The notes under the pieces were generated by a model. That model did not search any database and was not told the origin of the DNA. It worked only from the letters and a program-made list of their open reading frames with translations. DNA of 64,000 bases. Source: Balanoglossus misakiensis (Eukaryota; Hemichordata). The DNA lies in assembly GCA_040954595.2 (NCBI GenBank), contig CM082584.2, forward strand, positions 12,090,001 through 12,154,000. Direction: 5' to 3'. Of this stretch, positions 47,101-58,627 are shown one piece after another (within the stretch, counting starts at the first letter, position 1; the number at the start of each line of letters is the position of its first letter). The position numbers and the translations under genes are program-made.

Positions 47101-50100
47101 AGGCGGGAAGCTTTTTCTGCAATGAACCAGTATGCAGTGGCCACTGGACAACCTGCGCAGCAACCACCACCACCTCCGCCTGAACCCAAACCAGTCGACA
47201 CGCCACTTTTCCGTGCTCCTCCCCCGCTCAACTATTCGTCTTCAGAAGAACTTGAAGATGAAGAGGAGGAAGAGAAGAAGAAGGCAGCGGATGAGGAGAG
47301 GGAGAGGTTGGAGGCTGCAAGGCGTGAAGCGCTGATGGCCATGAACATGTACGCTGGCGCCACTGGGAAACCATTGGAGGTCCGAGTTCAGCAGCCAGTC
47401 AGGCAACCGTCTCCGGAACCAATCAGGCAACCATCGCCAGAACCAGTCAGGCAGCCGTCACCGCCTCCAAAGATGGACAAAGATGATCTGAAGGAGAAGG
47501 AGGAACAGCAGAGAAGGCTTGAAGCAGTGAGACGAGAAGCTGCTTTGTCAATGAATGCCTATGCCGTAGCAACTGGAAAACCAGCGGAAGTTGTGCGGCA
47601 GCCAACGCCAGAACCGGTACTAGAAGTGGCGCCCCCGAGAGCCGAAGAACTGGAGAGGATCGAAACGATGAGAGCTGAAGCACAAATGGCCTTTGATGTC
47701 GCAACAGGAAAGGATGAACCGCAAGACATGGACATTGTGTGTGCAACACCCATAATGATTGAGGTAAAAGAACCTGAACAAATTAAAGACAGTGTGGTTA
47801 AGGTGCAGCAAGTTGAAGCTGTTTATTCACAGGTAGATCTAGATGAAGACGAAGATGAAAAAGAAGATTCTTCGAGCAGATCTGTGTCGACGTCAGCCAG
47901 TGAAGAAAGTGACCATTCTGAAGTGGACGAAGAGATTGAAGAATTAGCAAGAGTCCCAGCTCAGTTTGAAGATGAGGAAACTAGAGAGCGTTCTTCATCA
48001 TATTCATCTTCATCGTCTTCAGCTGGGGATGTGGAGTATGTAGAGGAGGAGGCAGAGGAGGGGTATCCTAGCGATGTTGATGTGATTCCTTTAGAGGACA
48101 TTGAACTGGATCCGGTGGATTCCATTAGTGGTTCTGAGTCTGACAAAGAATTGCATGATTCTACTAACAACTTGCATGTCGGCGTCGTAAGGGCCGGATC
48201 GCTGTCGTCCGGCTCGTCCCACACTTCCTACTCAGCATCCTCCTCCGATGACGAGGAGTTCCAGATGGGAAGTGAGCATGACCCCGATATCTCAGAGCAT
48301 GCTGAGGTTGATGTTGAAAGCCCCGTGCTAATGCAGAGTTCGTATGCTGTTCACGCGGATGCAGAGATCGAGGGACTTGTCGATATTGAGGGTTTGCATG
48401 TGGAGCTGGAGTCTGGGGACCCGGGTGTATATCTGAAAACTCCTGATGACTTTGCTAATGCTGGATTTCAGGTAAAAAAGATAACAATTTATTTCAAAGT
48501 GTGGGGAGTTAAGGTGGTGGATCTCGTCAGGGCATGTACAATATATTTACTTCTTTACATGTTATAAATTGCAAATACATTGGTCTACAACAAAAGTTAA
48601 ATGAGGAACCTTGATGTGTTATTATCACATATTCACAAAGCTTATTAATAATAGTATTACTGACAAATTAACAGCCTGTTGTAGTCAGAATCTCACCAAA
48701 AAAATCAACTTTTAACCATTGACCTGGTACTGCCTCATGTAGTCTTTAATAATCGATTTGAAGACCAGTTGTATGGACCAGTTTTAGATAAATGCGTCCT
48801 TTAGAACGCAACGTTCATTTGGTAACATTGTGTGTGTGTTTTCCATTTAGGATTCTGATGACAATGATGAAGACATTGAGGCTCCTCCACCCTTGCCGAT
48901 GGGACCCCCTCCACCTCTTCCATTTGTTCCCCCACCTCCCTATGCTGATCATAGAGCACCGGAAGCAGACAACTTCCAGGAACCCATCTCTGTCTACTCG
49001 GGCGCCAGCGTTGCCCAGGCAACCCTGGAGAGGCAGGAAGACATGTCGTCTTCGGGAGAGAGTCCCATCAGCTCCCCGGGTAGCCTGGATAGGAAGGCGT
49101 TTGTGATCCTGCCGGAATACATGGAAAGGACCGTCCGGTTGATCAAGGGAAATGCTGGATTAGGTGAGAGCTGTCTTTTCAAAATCGATCTACTGTGTGT
49201 GGTTGTGTCTTGCATGTGTCTAATCGACCTCTCCTGTCTTCTTGATTCTGGAATCTCTCCCCATCTATCGTTCATTTTTGGTGGGTCAGTTTCATGAAAG
49301 GGCTGTTTGGTGTGGTCAACTTTGAAGAATATTGTATTAGGGATATCTGAAAAAAAGTGGTATATATGCAAATAGCTTGTGACTAGGTTTGGTTTCATGC
49401 ATCAGACTGAAATCATTGGAATTAACATGCATATTGTAAGGGACAATTCATGGTTCTTGAAGGGGCAGATGTTTGCCAAAACAACATGGTGTATGGGAGT
49501 TGAAGAATCTGTTCCTGCATGTCACACCCCTCCTCCCTTCCTACCTTTCCCCTTCTCCAAAAAGATGCATTGTGAAGTCAGTCAGTGTTGATATATTGTC
49601 CTCATAAAGATTGTGTCTGTTTTAGTGGTAATGTTTGTGTAGAAACATGCATGTACATGTACATAATGTTGCAAGAGTTATGTTGATAAGTCTAGCAGTC
49701 TGAATTGTTTATTATTTTTATTCTTTGTACCTCACTCTCCTTACAACGCCAATTAAACTCTCCTCTTATTTCCCAAGACTTCTTTTTCCTACTTCTGCAA
49801 TGTTGCATGAAGATTCTTTAATATTGCAATAAGCATGACAACAAGCCAAAGAATGCTGCATGATGCATAACCCATTGTTGTGAAACGGAGAATAGTCAAA
49901 GCATGAACTGTTCGCCCTGTCTGCTATGAATGTACTACACCCATGTTATTGTCTATCCCAGAAAGTTGATTTCCAAACTAGTATTCTTACCCCATGGCAA
50001 CAAATATCTGCATACAGTAAGGATCCTCAAGACACTGTTACTTATTTACAATGAAATGTAAAGTTGTTGATTTTATTTAATAAACCCCCCTCCCCAGAAA

Positions 50101-51922
50101 ATCACTCCACAAGTCAATAAGGTTATAATAATGATCACACTAAACATACTATTGCCCAAATGGGGCTAACATCATTTTGATTATGAATGTTTTAACCAGC
50201 CTGCCCTTTCATCAACACAAAAGTCATCCACTGACACTAAAATGTTGCTAAACAACGATTGGGAATTAAAAAAACAGACTTACCCCTGGTAGTAGAAGCT
50301 TGTCATCATTCACTGGTGAATTCCCACACATACATTTGTCTCGTCACATTACATCATACGTGGTGTCACACTTTCTTTGGTTCTGTTGGGTGATAGAGCA
50401 AGTTTATGTCACTTGTTCATTAAATGTGACCGATTCCCGTGTACCACATGGACCTCATGTGACTGCTCCAACACATGGTTGTTCCCGAAGCCATTGAATC
50501 TGGTGGTGGTAGTAAAAGCATGTTCTGAAACGGCAATACACTTCCATCTTCACGTAAGACTGATGCATGGCTCAGGATAATCACAGCGATTCAAATCGTA
50601 AATTTAGCCGTATCGCCTCCTGTCTATCTTAATTTTCAAATCGCATTTTCATGAAGCCCAGCAATGTCATAAATATTTTGGTATTATCATATTACATTGC
50701 TTTGCCATGCTCAAGTGTGACGGTATTTTGTTGTTTGTATTTTTGTTTTTGTTTTGTTTTGTTGTCCATTCAGGAATTACCATCCAGAGTCATCAAGGTA
50801 ATCACAACTTCTTAGTTGTGTCTTTATTTTATTTTACTTAATTTTTATAATTTTAGGTTTTCAAGTCCATGACAAAGTATCTGGATTTTTATTTTATTTT
50901 ATTTCATGTTGATGTTTACATCTTTTCATTATCAAAGTGTCAAGCTTGCATCACATTATGCCATACATTTGGTCACTACATTGTTGTGTACATACTTTTA
51001 CATACTTTTAAACTGGCGTTTGCCTGAAGTTCCTCATTTACTATTCACAAGACTGTCACTGTCAGGGAGGGGATTAAGATGAATATTTCTGGCATAGTTT
51101 CATCAAGATTTGATAGAATACCGTTCGTCTCAGTACTCGACTGAGAGCTCTCTCTTTCTCTCTTTTTTCTGTGCTGATGAACTATGGTAGCAAATCTTGC
51201 AATGTTTTGTCTAAGCAGAAAGGATCTAAAATACATGTATTAAAGATACCTTTCTATACTGAAGGAATATTGAGTGAATGGAATGCATTTTTCAGAGTGT
51301 GTGATTGGTGTGTGCTTTCAAATACACTAACAGCTTGTGGCATTCAGAATACGCTTTACAGCTGACTTTTAGATCAATTTTCTTGTGTCACTGACAGCGT
51401 GTAATGTGGTGAGAACTAACATTGTACACTCTAAGTGACGCTTGCATCAAATCACAAAGGATAGATTCAGAATTTTACATGTATGTCACTTAATCGTAAT
51501 GACTGTCACTGTTTGTGATGACTTTGTTTACGAATCACCACCTAGCTCTATGAGGCAAAAAAGTGGCACTGATTTCTGTGCGTCAGTACAGCATGATGGT
51601 TTGTTCAATTATTGTTCTGTTATTTGCATCCCTCTCGGGGTGACTCAAGAACGTTCTGTTGTTTTTTACGTCGTCTCGTACGATCACATCCTTTGAAATA
51701 ACTTTGATTACTTTAATGCCTGCCAGGTTTGATGACAACAGCTGAGAAAGGTAATGGAGTCATTGTGAAAACGATCACCAGGGGAGGTATTATCGATCAA
51801 GACGGCCGCATTAAAGTTGGTGATTACATCACGGGTGTCAACAGGGAGTCCATGCGTGACCTGACCAACTCGCAAGCGAGATCTTTGCTGAGACGCTGTG
51901 CTCTTATTGGAACTGATATTCG
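41192..51922 (+). CDS. PATJ/MPDZ: multi-PDZ scaffold, MPDZ/PATJ type (L27 plus six PDZ so far; 3' end outside window)
   Basis: PATJ and MPDZ are Crumbs-complex/tight-junction scaffolds that bind PALS1 through the N-terminal L27. Exons, all in phase: 41192-41207, 41544-42171, 42403-42640, 42776-42922, 43024-43278, 43422-43527, 43794-43885, 44069-44216, 44475-44687, 44868-44947, 45051-45224, 45839-46216, 46408-46644, 46894-48471, 48851-49163, 50774-50797, 51727-51922. Domains by residue: L27 ~9-64; PDZ1 ~170-255; PDZ2 ~305-382; PDZ3 ~437-524; PDZ4 ~639-730; PDZ5 ~804-893; acidic linker 904-1430; PDZ6 ~1519-1607. PDZ1 ([20 protein letters not shown]) and PDZ5 ([15 protein letters not shown]) are close to human MPDZ. 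The last exon ends in phase 2 and the C-terminal PDZs lie beyond. Synteny with TM2D1 favours the name PATJ, but it probably predates the PATJ/MPDZ duplication. Confidence 0.95.
45369..45781. mobile_element. 413 bp MITE-like element on a TTAA target, PATJ/MPDZ intron
   Basis: The ends are GGATGTACG and its reverse complement CGTACATCC, with TTAA immediately outside both (45365-45368, 45782-45785). Inside lies a perfect 25 bp inverted repeat (45458-45482 against 45602-45626, core GGGGTCACCGCGCT), giving a hairpin with a ~119 bp loop. There is no coding capacity. It lies in the intron between exons 45051-45224 and 45839-46216. The TTAA target is shared with the 39.3 kb element but the ends differ. 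Confidence 0.7.
46894..48471 (+). repeat. 526-residue acidic linker exon with four copies of an EA..[11 protein letters not shown] motif
   Basis: This single large exon of the PATJ/MPDZ gene lies between PDZ5 and PDZ6. Four motif copies start near 47100, 47310, 47530 and 47660: [54 protein letters not shown], and a worn [13 protein letters not shown]. Each follows a charged helix-like run (EEIRREA type). RQPSPEP is repeated three times at about 47400-47460. A fifth relative, [16 protein letters not shown], lies after the L27 domain (about 41830-41876). The second half is Glu/Ser/Asp-rich. I know of no such motif in vertebrate PATJ or MPDZ. Confidence 0.85.
50774..50797 (+). CDS. PATJ/MPDZ: 24 nt microexon of the PATJ/MPDZ gene inside PDZ6
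   Basis: The exon is flanked by TCCATTCAG and GTAATC. It supplies GITIQSHQ, the carboxylate-loop/beta-B strand after GLG in PDZ6. Flanking introns are both phase 1, so skipping removes eight residues without a frameshift. Without it the PDZ6 groove would lack its binding strand. Confidence 0.85.
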
Positions 51923-52000
51923 GTAAGTCTGTTAATAATTCAATGTGTGACTCTTGTTTTGGGAGTTTGCTTGCTTTTGGCAAAGGAAGCAATAGTTTAA

Positions 52001-52101
52001 TGATGATGATGATGATTGATGATGATGGTGGTGGTGGTGGTGGTAGTAGCGATGATTGATGATGAAGATGATGATGATGATGATGATGATGAAGATGATG
52101 C

Positions 52102-52136
<35 letters not shown>

Positions 52137-52148
52137 GATGATGATGAT
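52001..52148. repeat. interrupted (GAT)n microsatellite
   Basis: About 148 bp of GAT repeats with GGT and GAA interruptions, starting about 80 bp after the last PATJ/MPDZ exon. It yields poly-His and poly-Ser frames on the minus strand that are artefacts. Confidence 0.95.
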
Positions 52149-52932
52149 ATGTTGTATCTGCAACGATATACCGTTGCTTGCCTTTTATATCCTCCAATAA
52201 ATACAAATTAATTGCTCCTTGAAATTTTGGTTTTGTATGACAGTTTAAATACCGAATGGAATAATGTCTTTCAGTAATAGAACTGGTTTCAATTATGGTG
52301 AGTGGTTTAATTGTAGGGGCTAATAATGGCTATTGGCTGAGCTGTCCTTGAAAATAAGACAAATATTGTTGAGAGGTCGAATGTCACTTTCTGTGAAAGA
52401 GGACAGATGCTATCCCAGCTGTTAAGAAGGACGCCTGTTATTCTCTGTAATTATGTTGCCATGGCAGCGAAATGGGTTTTAGGAATGATGCTTCAATATG
52501 AGGGATTCTGTTCCCTGAAGCAGTTCCATTATGCATGTGTCATGTTGTACTCACTCTGAGAATAAGTTGTTGCCCTTTTTTGGATATCAATTTCAATTCA
52601 GAATGTGACTAATAGAAAAAAAATGATTCCAATGTGCACATTTTCATTGATTTTCAACATATCAGTGGAAGACATAGCCTAGAAGAATATTTAACAGTGC
52701 TGTGTACGACAGGCATTTTTTCGTCGGGGTGCCTTTTTTAAAGTCCATGTAAATTCATTGCTGTGTAATGTTTCCTGTCCTCGGAAAATCATTCCAGTTA
52801 GCATGGATCAGAAAAGATGCCGGCCATCATTAGGGTCTGGTAATAATCCAATCATCTGCAGGATGTTTCCACTTTGCTCTGATGACAGAGCATCAGGGGT
52901 TGATTCGGAAGGAAGTATCAGCGGTATACCGT

Positions 52933-52992
52933 ATAGTAATTACCCTTTCACCACCATGGTTTGGTCCAAATCCATTGTTATCTATGGTAAAG
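52933..52992 (+). repeat. dispersed 60 bp repeat, copy B
   Basis: It differs from copy A (12848-12907) at three of 60 positions and is in the same orientation. It lies in the long PATJ/MPDZ intron. Similarity fades on both sides, so either the unit is short or only its core is preserved. Confidence 0.8.
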
Positions 52993-55044
52993 ATGGACCT
53001 CTATAGAGAGAACTAGGGGGGAAAGGGTTTACTTATTAAAGGTGTGTACTGAGCTCAGCTGGACTCCAGGAATTGTCTTCGAGGCACTCACATCTGATCA
53101 CACGCAGTAGCTAAATACTGACAAGCCCGCCTTGTCCTAACCACCAGCCGTCTTTATGACTGTCACGTCTCATTGGATTCATCAGAGTTTCATCCCACCA
53201 ATTTGTGTTGCTTTAATGGGGCATTCAAATCACTCTCCTTGAAGATGCAGACTAATTCTTGCTCCATTTACTCAACGCGCTATCCATCCGAGGATTGCCA
53301 TGGAGATGGCGCACTTCAAATTATCCCCCTTATTCAGTTCAAAACGATTCCAAGACACAAGTTTCCATCTCCGTGACAACGAAAGCTGTAGTGTTCCTGG
53401 AGCATGTTTGACTCGTAATGTGGGTGTCCAATCCTGTATACGTATGTTGAAATAAAAATAAAAAATCATGACAAAATCCCAGTCAAAAGGACACAAGAAG
53501 ACTAAGACACAGCCTATTATGAACATACATAAATTAGATGTTATTGTAATCCTTTAATATAGCTCTGTGCCTGTTGTGAGTTCTCATCAATATTTTATTA
53601 CATTTGCCTGAGGAATTACTTAAAATCTCCTCACTTAAGTGACTAACCTTATTGTCAAGTTTCCTATTTTGCTCAAATTTTTTTTAGAAAACAATATCCG
53701 TTCTTCAGTATTTGTTACATAAAATCTTTGTTCATCAACAAGAGATTCCTGCCACACTTATTTCAAACGTTCCAAGAAAAGTTTTACCATAGTCTGTCTG
53801 CAGTGGACCATTTCATCTAATGGTGATGGAGGGGTGAGGTTGGAAGAGAGGGTGAGGAAACAAAATGGTCTTTACTGAGCTGTGAACAAACTGGGAATAA
53901 TGAGTAATGGATCTTTTATTTGTTTTACACCTCAATGGCTGGAGAGTAGACCCAGCTGGCGTGTATATTGCAATCAGCATAATTACTGAATTGGTGCCCT
54001 TCCATTATGGAATTACTGTTCCTTGTCTCCGTACGTCATTGATAAAAATGGAAGTCGCTGCAATAAATGATCGCAATTGTAAACCCGATATGTGATATAA
54101 GCTTTGAGTGTTGTATCTAGCAGCAGTTGTCATATTCACAGTTTCATGAGTAGGCCTCTCGTCGAACCTGTGTACGTGTGCGAACCGTGTTTGTGTTGTG
54201 GATTTCGTTGCCTCTGGTGAAATCATTCGTCTGTTTCCATCCCTGCTGATGCTTTGTCAGTCGCGTGGAGGACGGCCACGGTTAAGGACACACACTGCTG
54301 GGGTGATGCATTGATCCGTTTTGTCGTTTGCGGAGAGAATTGATCTCAGCCACAAGGGAAATGGATTGATGTCTCATCAGTGTTTGGAGCTGCTGCAATT
54401 ACAGATGTCGCCGATGCGATGTGCTGCGTGTTCAAAGTGAAACCACACCGGCTGATGTAGTAAACCCAACTCACACACTTCAGGATTTTTTGTCTGCCCC
54501 GATCACTACCTCCTCGCCCAACAAGATGGGTGTGTGTCTGGTGAAAAGCTCAAAACACAAATACACGTGTAGCATCAGGAGTTTCAATGGACAAGTCTAC
54601 AGCACTGCCACCAGTGCACGGTAGGAAAATGTAGCTTTGTGTTGTCACCTAAGTTACATTTCTGTTGCTGTCTTTAATACTGAGTTACATCTCTGCTTCT
54701 GAATTTCAAGTTCCAGTTCTTGGTAACATTTTATATCTTTGTCAACAAAAGCAAATCTATCTTAAAATTTTGAAAAAAAGGCTCACTTAACCAGTGTAAA
54801 ATAATGTCTTAATTACTAGCTATTAATGATTCATGATCCACTTTTGCATGTTTCACTGTTGACGGCTTTGATGAAAATAAATTACAGGGTGTGATGTTGA
54901 GTACAATAGGAATGCTATAGATATTGTATTTTTTTTGTCCAGGAGATCGTGACATACTTTTGAAAGAAAAAAAATGATTGTCACTCTGTCGTCTTTCCCA
55001 TTCAGTGGTGGAACTACGCACAAATGAGTGTATTACCATGACTG

Positions 55045-55059
55045 GGTTGCCTAGCAACC
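55045..55059. promoter_or_regulatory. perfect X-box palindrome GGTTGCCTAGCAACC
   Basis: This is an exact inverted repeat matching the optimal RFX binding site; ACTG/CAGT flanks extend the symmetry. It lies in the long PATJ/MPDZ intron. Sequence match only. Confidence 0.4.
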
Positions 55060-58000
55060 AGTACACATAATTTCCCGGGGAAGGCAGAGTCACTAATTTC
55101 TGTAATTGAAAGAGCTGTCGGCATGTTTAGCAAAATCCGGGCAAAATTCACCGACACTGTCCTGGTTGAAACAATCCCACACTTTGCTCTTTGCAATGCC
55201 TGAGAATTACTGGATTTTCTACTGTTTTTATTTGAGACATATTCTGTAAAATATTCTTTCGTTTCATTTTGAATTCATTCACATTCCAAATATTTGTTCA
55301 ATATTGTGGACTTTGGAGCATTAATACCATTCCCCTTGACCACAGATGTTTTATTTAAAGATTTTAATTTCTATGTTTAAATCCTACTAGTATTTTTCCC
55401 CATTTGTCAGGATTTTGCCGTCTAGTCTGGGTAAATTGCAGGTTCTGGTTTTGACAGGAGAGATGGAAATTTATGAGAAAGCTATCCAAACACCGGAAAG
55501 CTTTGAGTTGGCAGAGGAAAATGTTGTTGACATAAACATTCGCGAGTGTTTGCGTCAATGAGGTGAGGCCACGTTTAATCTGGATGTCATATAGGACAGG
55601 CTAATAGAAAGAGAAAAAATGTCAAAATGCACGTAGTCATTTTCTTAGACTTGAGTGAAGAAGAAAAAACTGAAAAACAAAATGTGTGTGTTAATTAACA
55701 CAGAATAGTATATGCTCTGCCTTTTGCGAAGTATCAGACTATCAGGTTTGATGTGAATTATGTGTATCATGAGGTTGTTGAGCCCCGTTTCAAGTTAACT
55801 CAATCCTCTGTACTCAACAACATCCATGTGTCTATTGATTTCTCATTAAACTGATGGAGGTACTTGACTTGGTTCTGTCAAAGCTACTCTCACTGGACGC
55901 ATTGATAATCTGTTCCTTGTGATGTATTTGAATGCAAGAGAGGAACTGAAAGAAGTTATTGTGCACTAAGTCTTGAAATATTGCTGGTATTGCTGAAGAG
56001 TAGATGGATTGTCAGCCATAAGTGATTGATAATATTACTGCCGGAATGCAAAATGTGGTTTTATGCAAAACAGCAGGGGTGTTTTCCATAAAGCGTTGTG
56101 AAACTGGAAATGTGTTGTGTGTAATGATTAATCCTCTAGGCTGTCAGTCAGTCAGTCGTCCTTCAAAAGGAAAGGATAGGAAATTCATGTACTCGCATTC
56201 AATTAAGACCTCCTTTGTTGAGATGGCTGGCCTTCATGTAGATTTACAACCTTGTGCCGGTAATTCCCGGAGTTTTAGGACAAGATAATCCATGTTTTGT
56301 GGGTGCATGATGACGGGAGTCAAATTACTCGTCTGAAAGATGTAGTTGGGCCTATTAAAAGCATGTCGTTTCTCAGTTTTGCGAGCTGTCTACTAAAATT
56401 GATCAACCAGCCACTGGTAACTGCTATTTCGTTCAATCCAAGCGCGATGCATCATCTCATAGGAAAGCACTGTTTATGTGGTTGCTTAGTTGGGCAACCC
56501 AGCTAGCCTGGGCATGTGTCTGTTATGTACATCTGGACCGAGGTGAGCAGCTCTGTGTAGATTTCGTGAGTTGGCAAGTTACTGCCTCATGAAACCTGAT
56601 TCCCAGTAGATGTTTGATTTCTAAGACACTGCCCTGCATTTATCTAGCTCAACCCTGGGAATGGAAAACATTGTCTGAGGCAAATTATCAGGATAATTTG
56701 AATTCTGGGTAAAACATCAATTTTTGGCTTCCCAATAGTAATCTGCAAGCCTGATATTGTACACAGCAGATAATATTTCATGTGTGCCTGTGTAGTTTGT
56801 TGATAGTTTTCTGCTCCAATTACAAATCTTTTTAATTATTCATGAAACATGATACAAGTAACTGGCATTGAAGAGTCAGGGTGGCTTGTGTGATCAACAA
56901 TTTGCAATTTCTTGGGTCTCGTGACTGCAAATGCTCTGGTTGCATTTTTCAATGGTTAAAGTTGTTTTCAACTCATAATGCACTCTGTTTCCCAGTCGAG
57001 AGGATGTAACTTGTAAGCCAGTGTGTAGAATTTGCCAATGCAAGTTTGTTCATCGCATTTATACTTTCATTCCATCTAATCCAAGATCTTCGGGGAAGAA
57101 ATCTCATCCGCAGACTGAGAATTATCAATTTGTCTGATTGCATTGTTACTGCGGATGGGAAATCACCTCTTGAATAGAATCCAAGCACTGGTTTTACACA
57201 CACTGCAAAATACCTTGCCTGGAGCTTGGAGGTCTCCCCGAGGTTATAATATCTTTGGAAAGATTAAACAAACGTTTTATCTTCTCAGTGATTGGAATTT
57301 CCAAATACACAGTGTCTCTCCTAGTATGTTTTATTCAGCTGCTTGCAGATCTTTGGAAGCAGAGATAAACCAAAAACTACCATTTCTTATCTCAATGGAC
57401 AGCGTTAGTAGTCTTATCGAGCGCTTGTCTCTGATCCACAAGAAAGAGATGATACGTCAGCTTTCCATAATGTTTTCATTGTTGCTGCCTGAGTGTAACA
57501 ACTACAGTTTCTTGTTCTGCTCCCTAGACCATGATGAAACACCCATTTCCGACTTGCCAGCAGTCATGCATTGAAAACGTAATCAGAAAAGCTAGTACTG
57601 CATATTTTATTTCACCTTTTTGGCACAGTAACTTTATTCAAACGTACATATTTTCTGAAAATGAGAACATTTGTGTACAAAACCTACGTGTCACAGGATT
57701 TTTTTAAATCTGAAGTGGAATAGAATGTATTTACATTACACTCTATCGGTAACAGATGGTTTCCAGTGTTTACAAATTTGACAAATCAAAGCTATGAGTT
57801 ACTGCATGTTCCTATGTGAAATTTTGTCATAATCCACAGATGGGTTAACGATTGCTGGTGATGCATATATTAAAGATAGTTGTGTCATGTCACAGTTGCT
57901 AAGGGTGTGTATCTCACATAAACATTGAGGACTGGGTTTGAAAAGCCATAATGTGATCATAGTACATTTAATACTAATAACTTATCACATTGTAATATGC

Positions 58001-58612
58001 AAGACTGAATGTGTCAACACGTCAACCAATGAAAAACGATATTAAAAGGTTAACCTCTGTAATGAACAATTTTCTGTCATGTTTTGATTGAGTTGATTAA
58101 ATATAAATTTTCCCCATTTATCAAAAATATTACTTTATCACGTTAATATTGCAGCTGAATTGGCAATTTAAGGTTTCTCTGACTCTAATTATCGGAGAAT
58201 TGTTCAATATATGTTGTGCTAGCGCTATTTGATAAATTACAATTAGGTTCACGTCATTGCTTTTCCGAGAAAGTCCACCGTGTGCAGTTGTCTTGGAATA
58301 TTAAACACATATACAGCATCATTTTTAATAATACAGACTGCACTGTTCTGACATTTATAGGTTTGAAGTCAGTTCAGACTGAGCAATGCGGGCATGCAAT
58401 GTCGGAATAGAGTTCGATTAATTTGGTCCGGGTTCGGTAGGGTTTTTGGTCCGCCCCAGAATAGCAGCCAGAGTTGTCACGGAACAGTTAACGTGAAGAA
58501 CATATCAATGAGGCCCGTGTTTTGTTAAATATTCAGGGACATTAAATGATGTTTATGAAAATTATAGTTGTTCCTGCACCACAGTTTCCACTCGGAGGAA
58601 ATTGAAACTGTA

Positions 58613-58627
58613 CAGCGCCATCTAGTG
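58613..58627 (-). promoter_or_regulatory. CTCF-like core CACTAGATGGCGCTG
   Basis: On the minus strand CACTAGATGGCGCTG matches the central CTCF consensus closely. It lies in the long intron of the PATJ/MPDZ gene. Whether CTCF is bound there is unknown. Confidence 0.35.

Noticed and set aside
46890-48224. Several minus-strand frames across the scaffold linker exon
   Set aside because: Shadows of the Glu/Ser-rich coding exon on the plus strand, which is in phase with both neighbours.
51708-52206. Minus-strand frames with poly-His and poly-Ser
   Set aside because: Antisense to PDZ6 exon and the GAT microsatellite.
54421-54624. Candidate exon TSSPNKMGVCLVKSSKHKYTC in the long intron
   Set aside because: Looks mildly protein-like but has no acceptor in the needed phase and no PDZ pattern.
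57143-57574. 143-codon open frame on + in the long intron
   Set aside because: No PDZ-like or other domain, no in-phase acceptor matching the phase-2 end at 51922.
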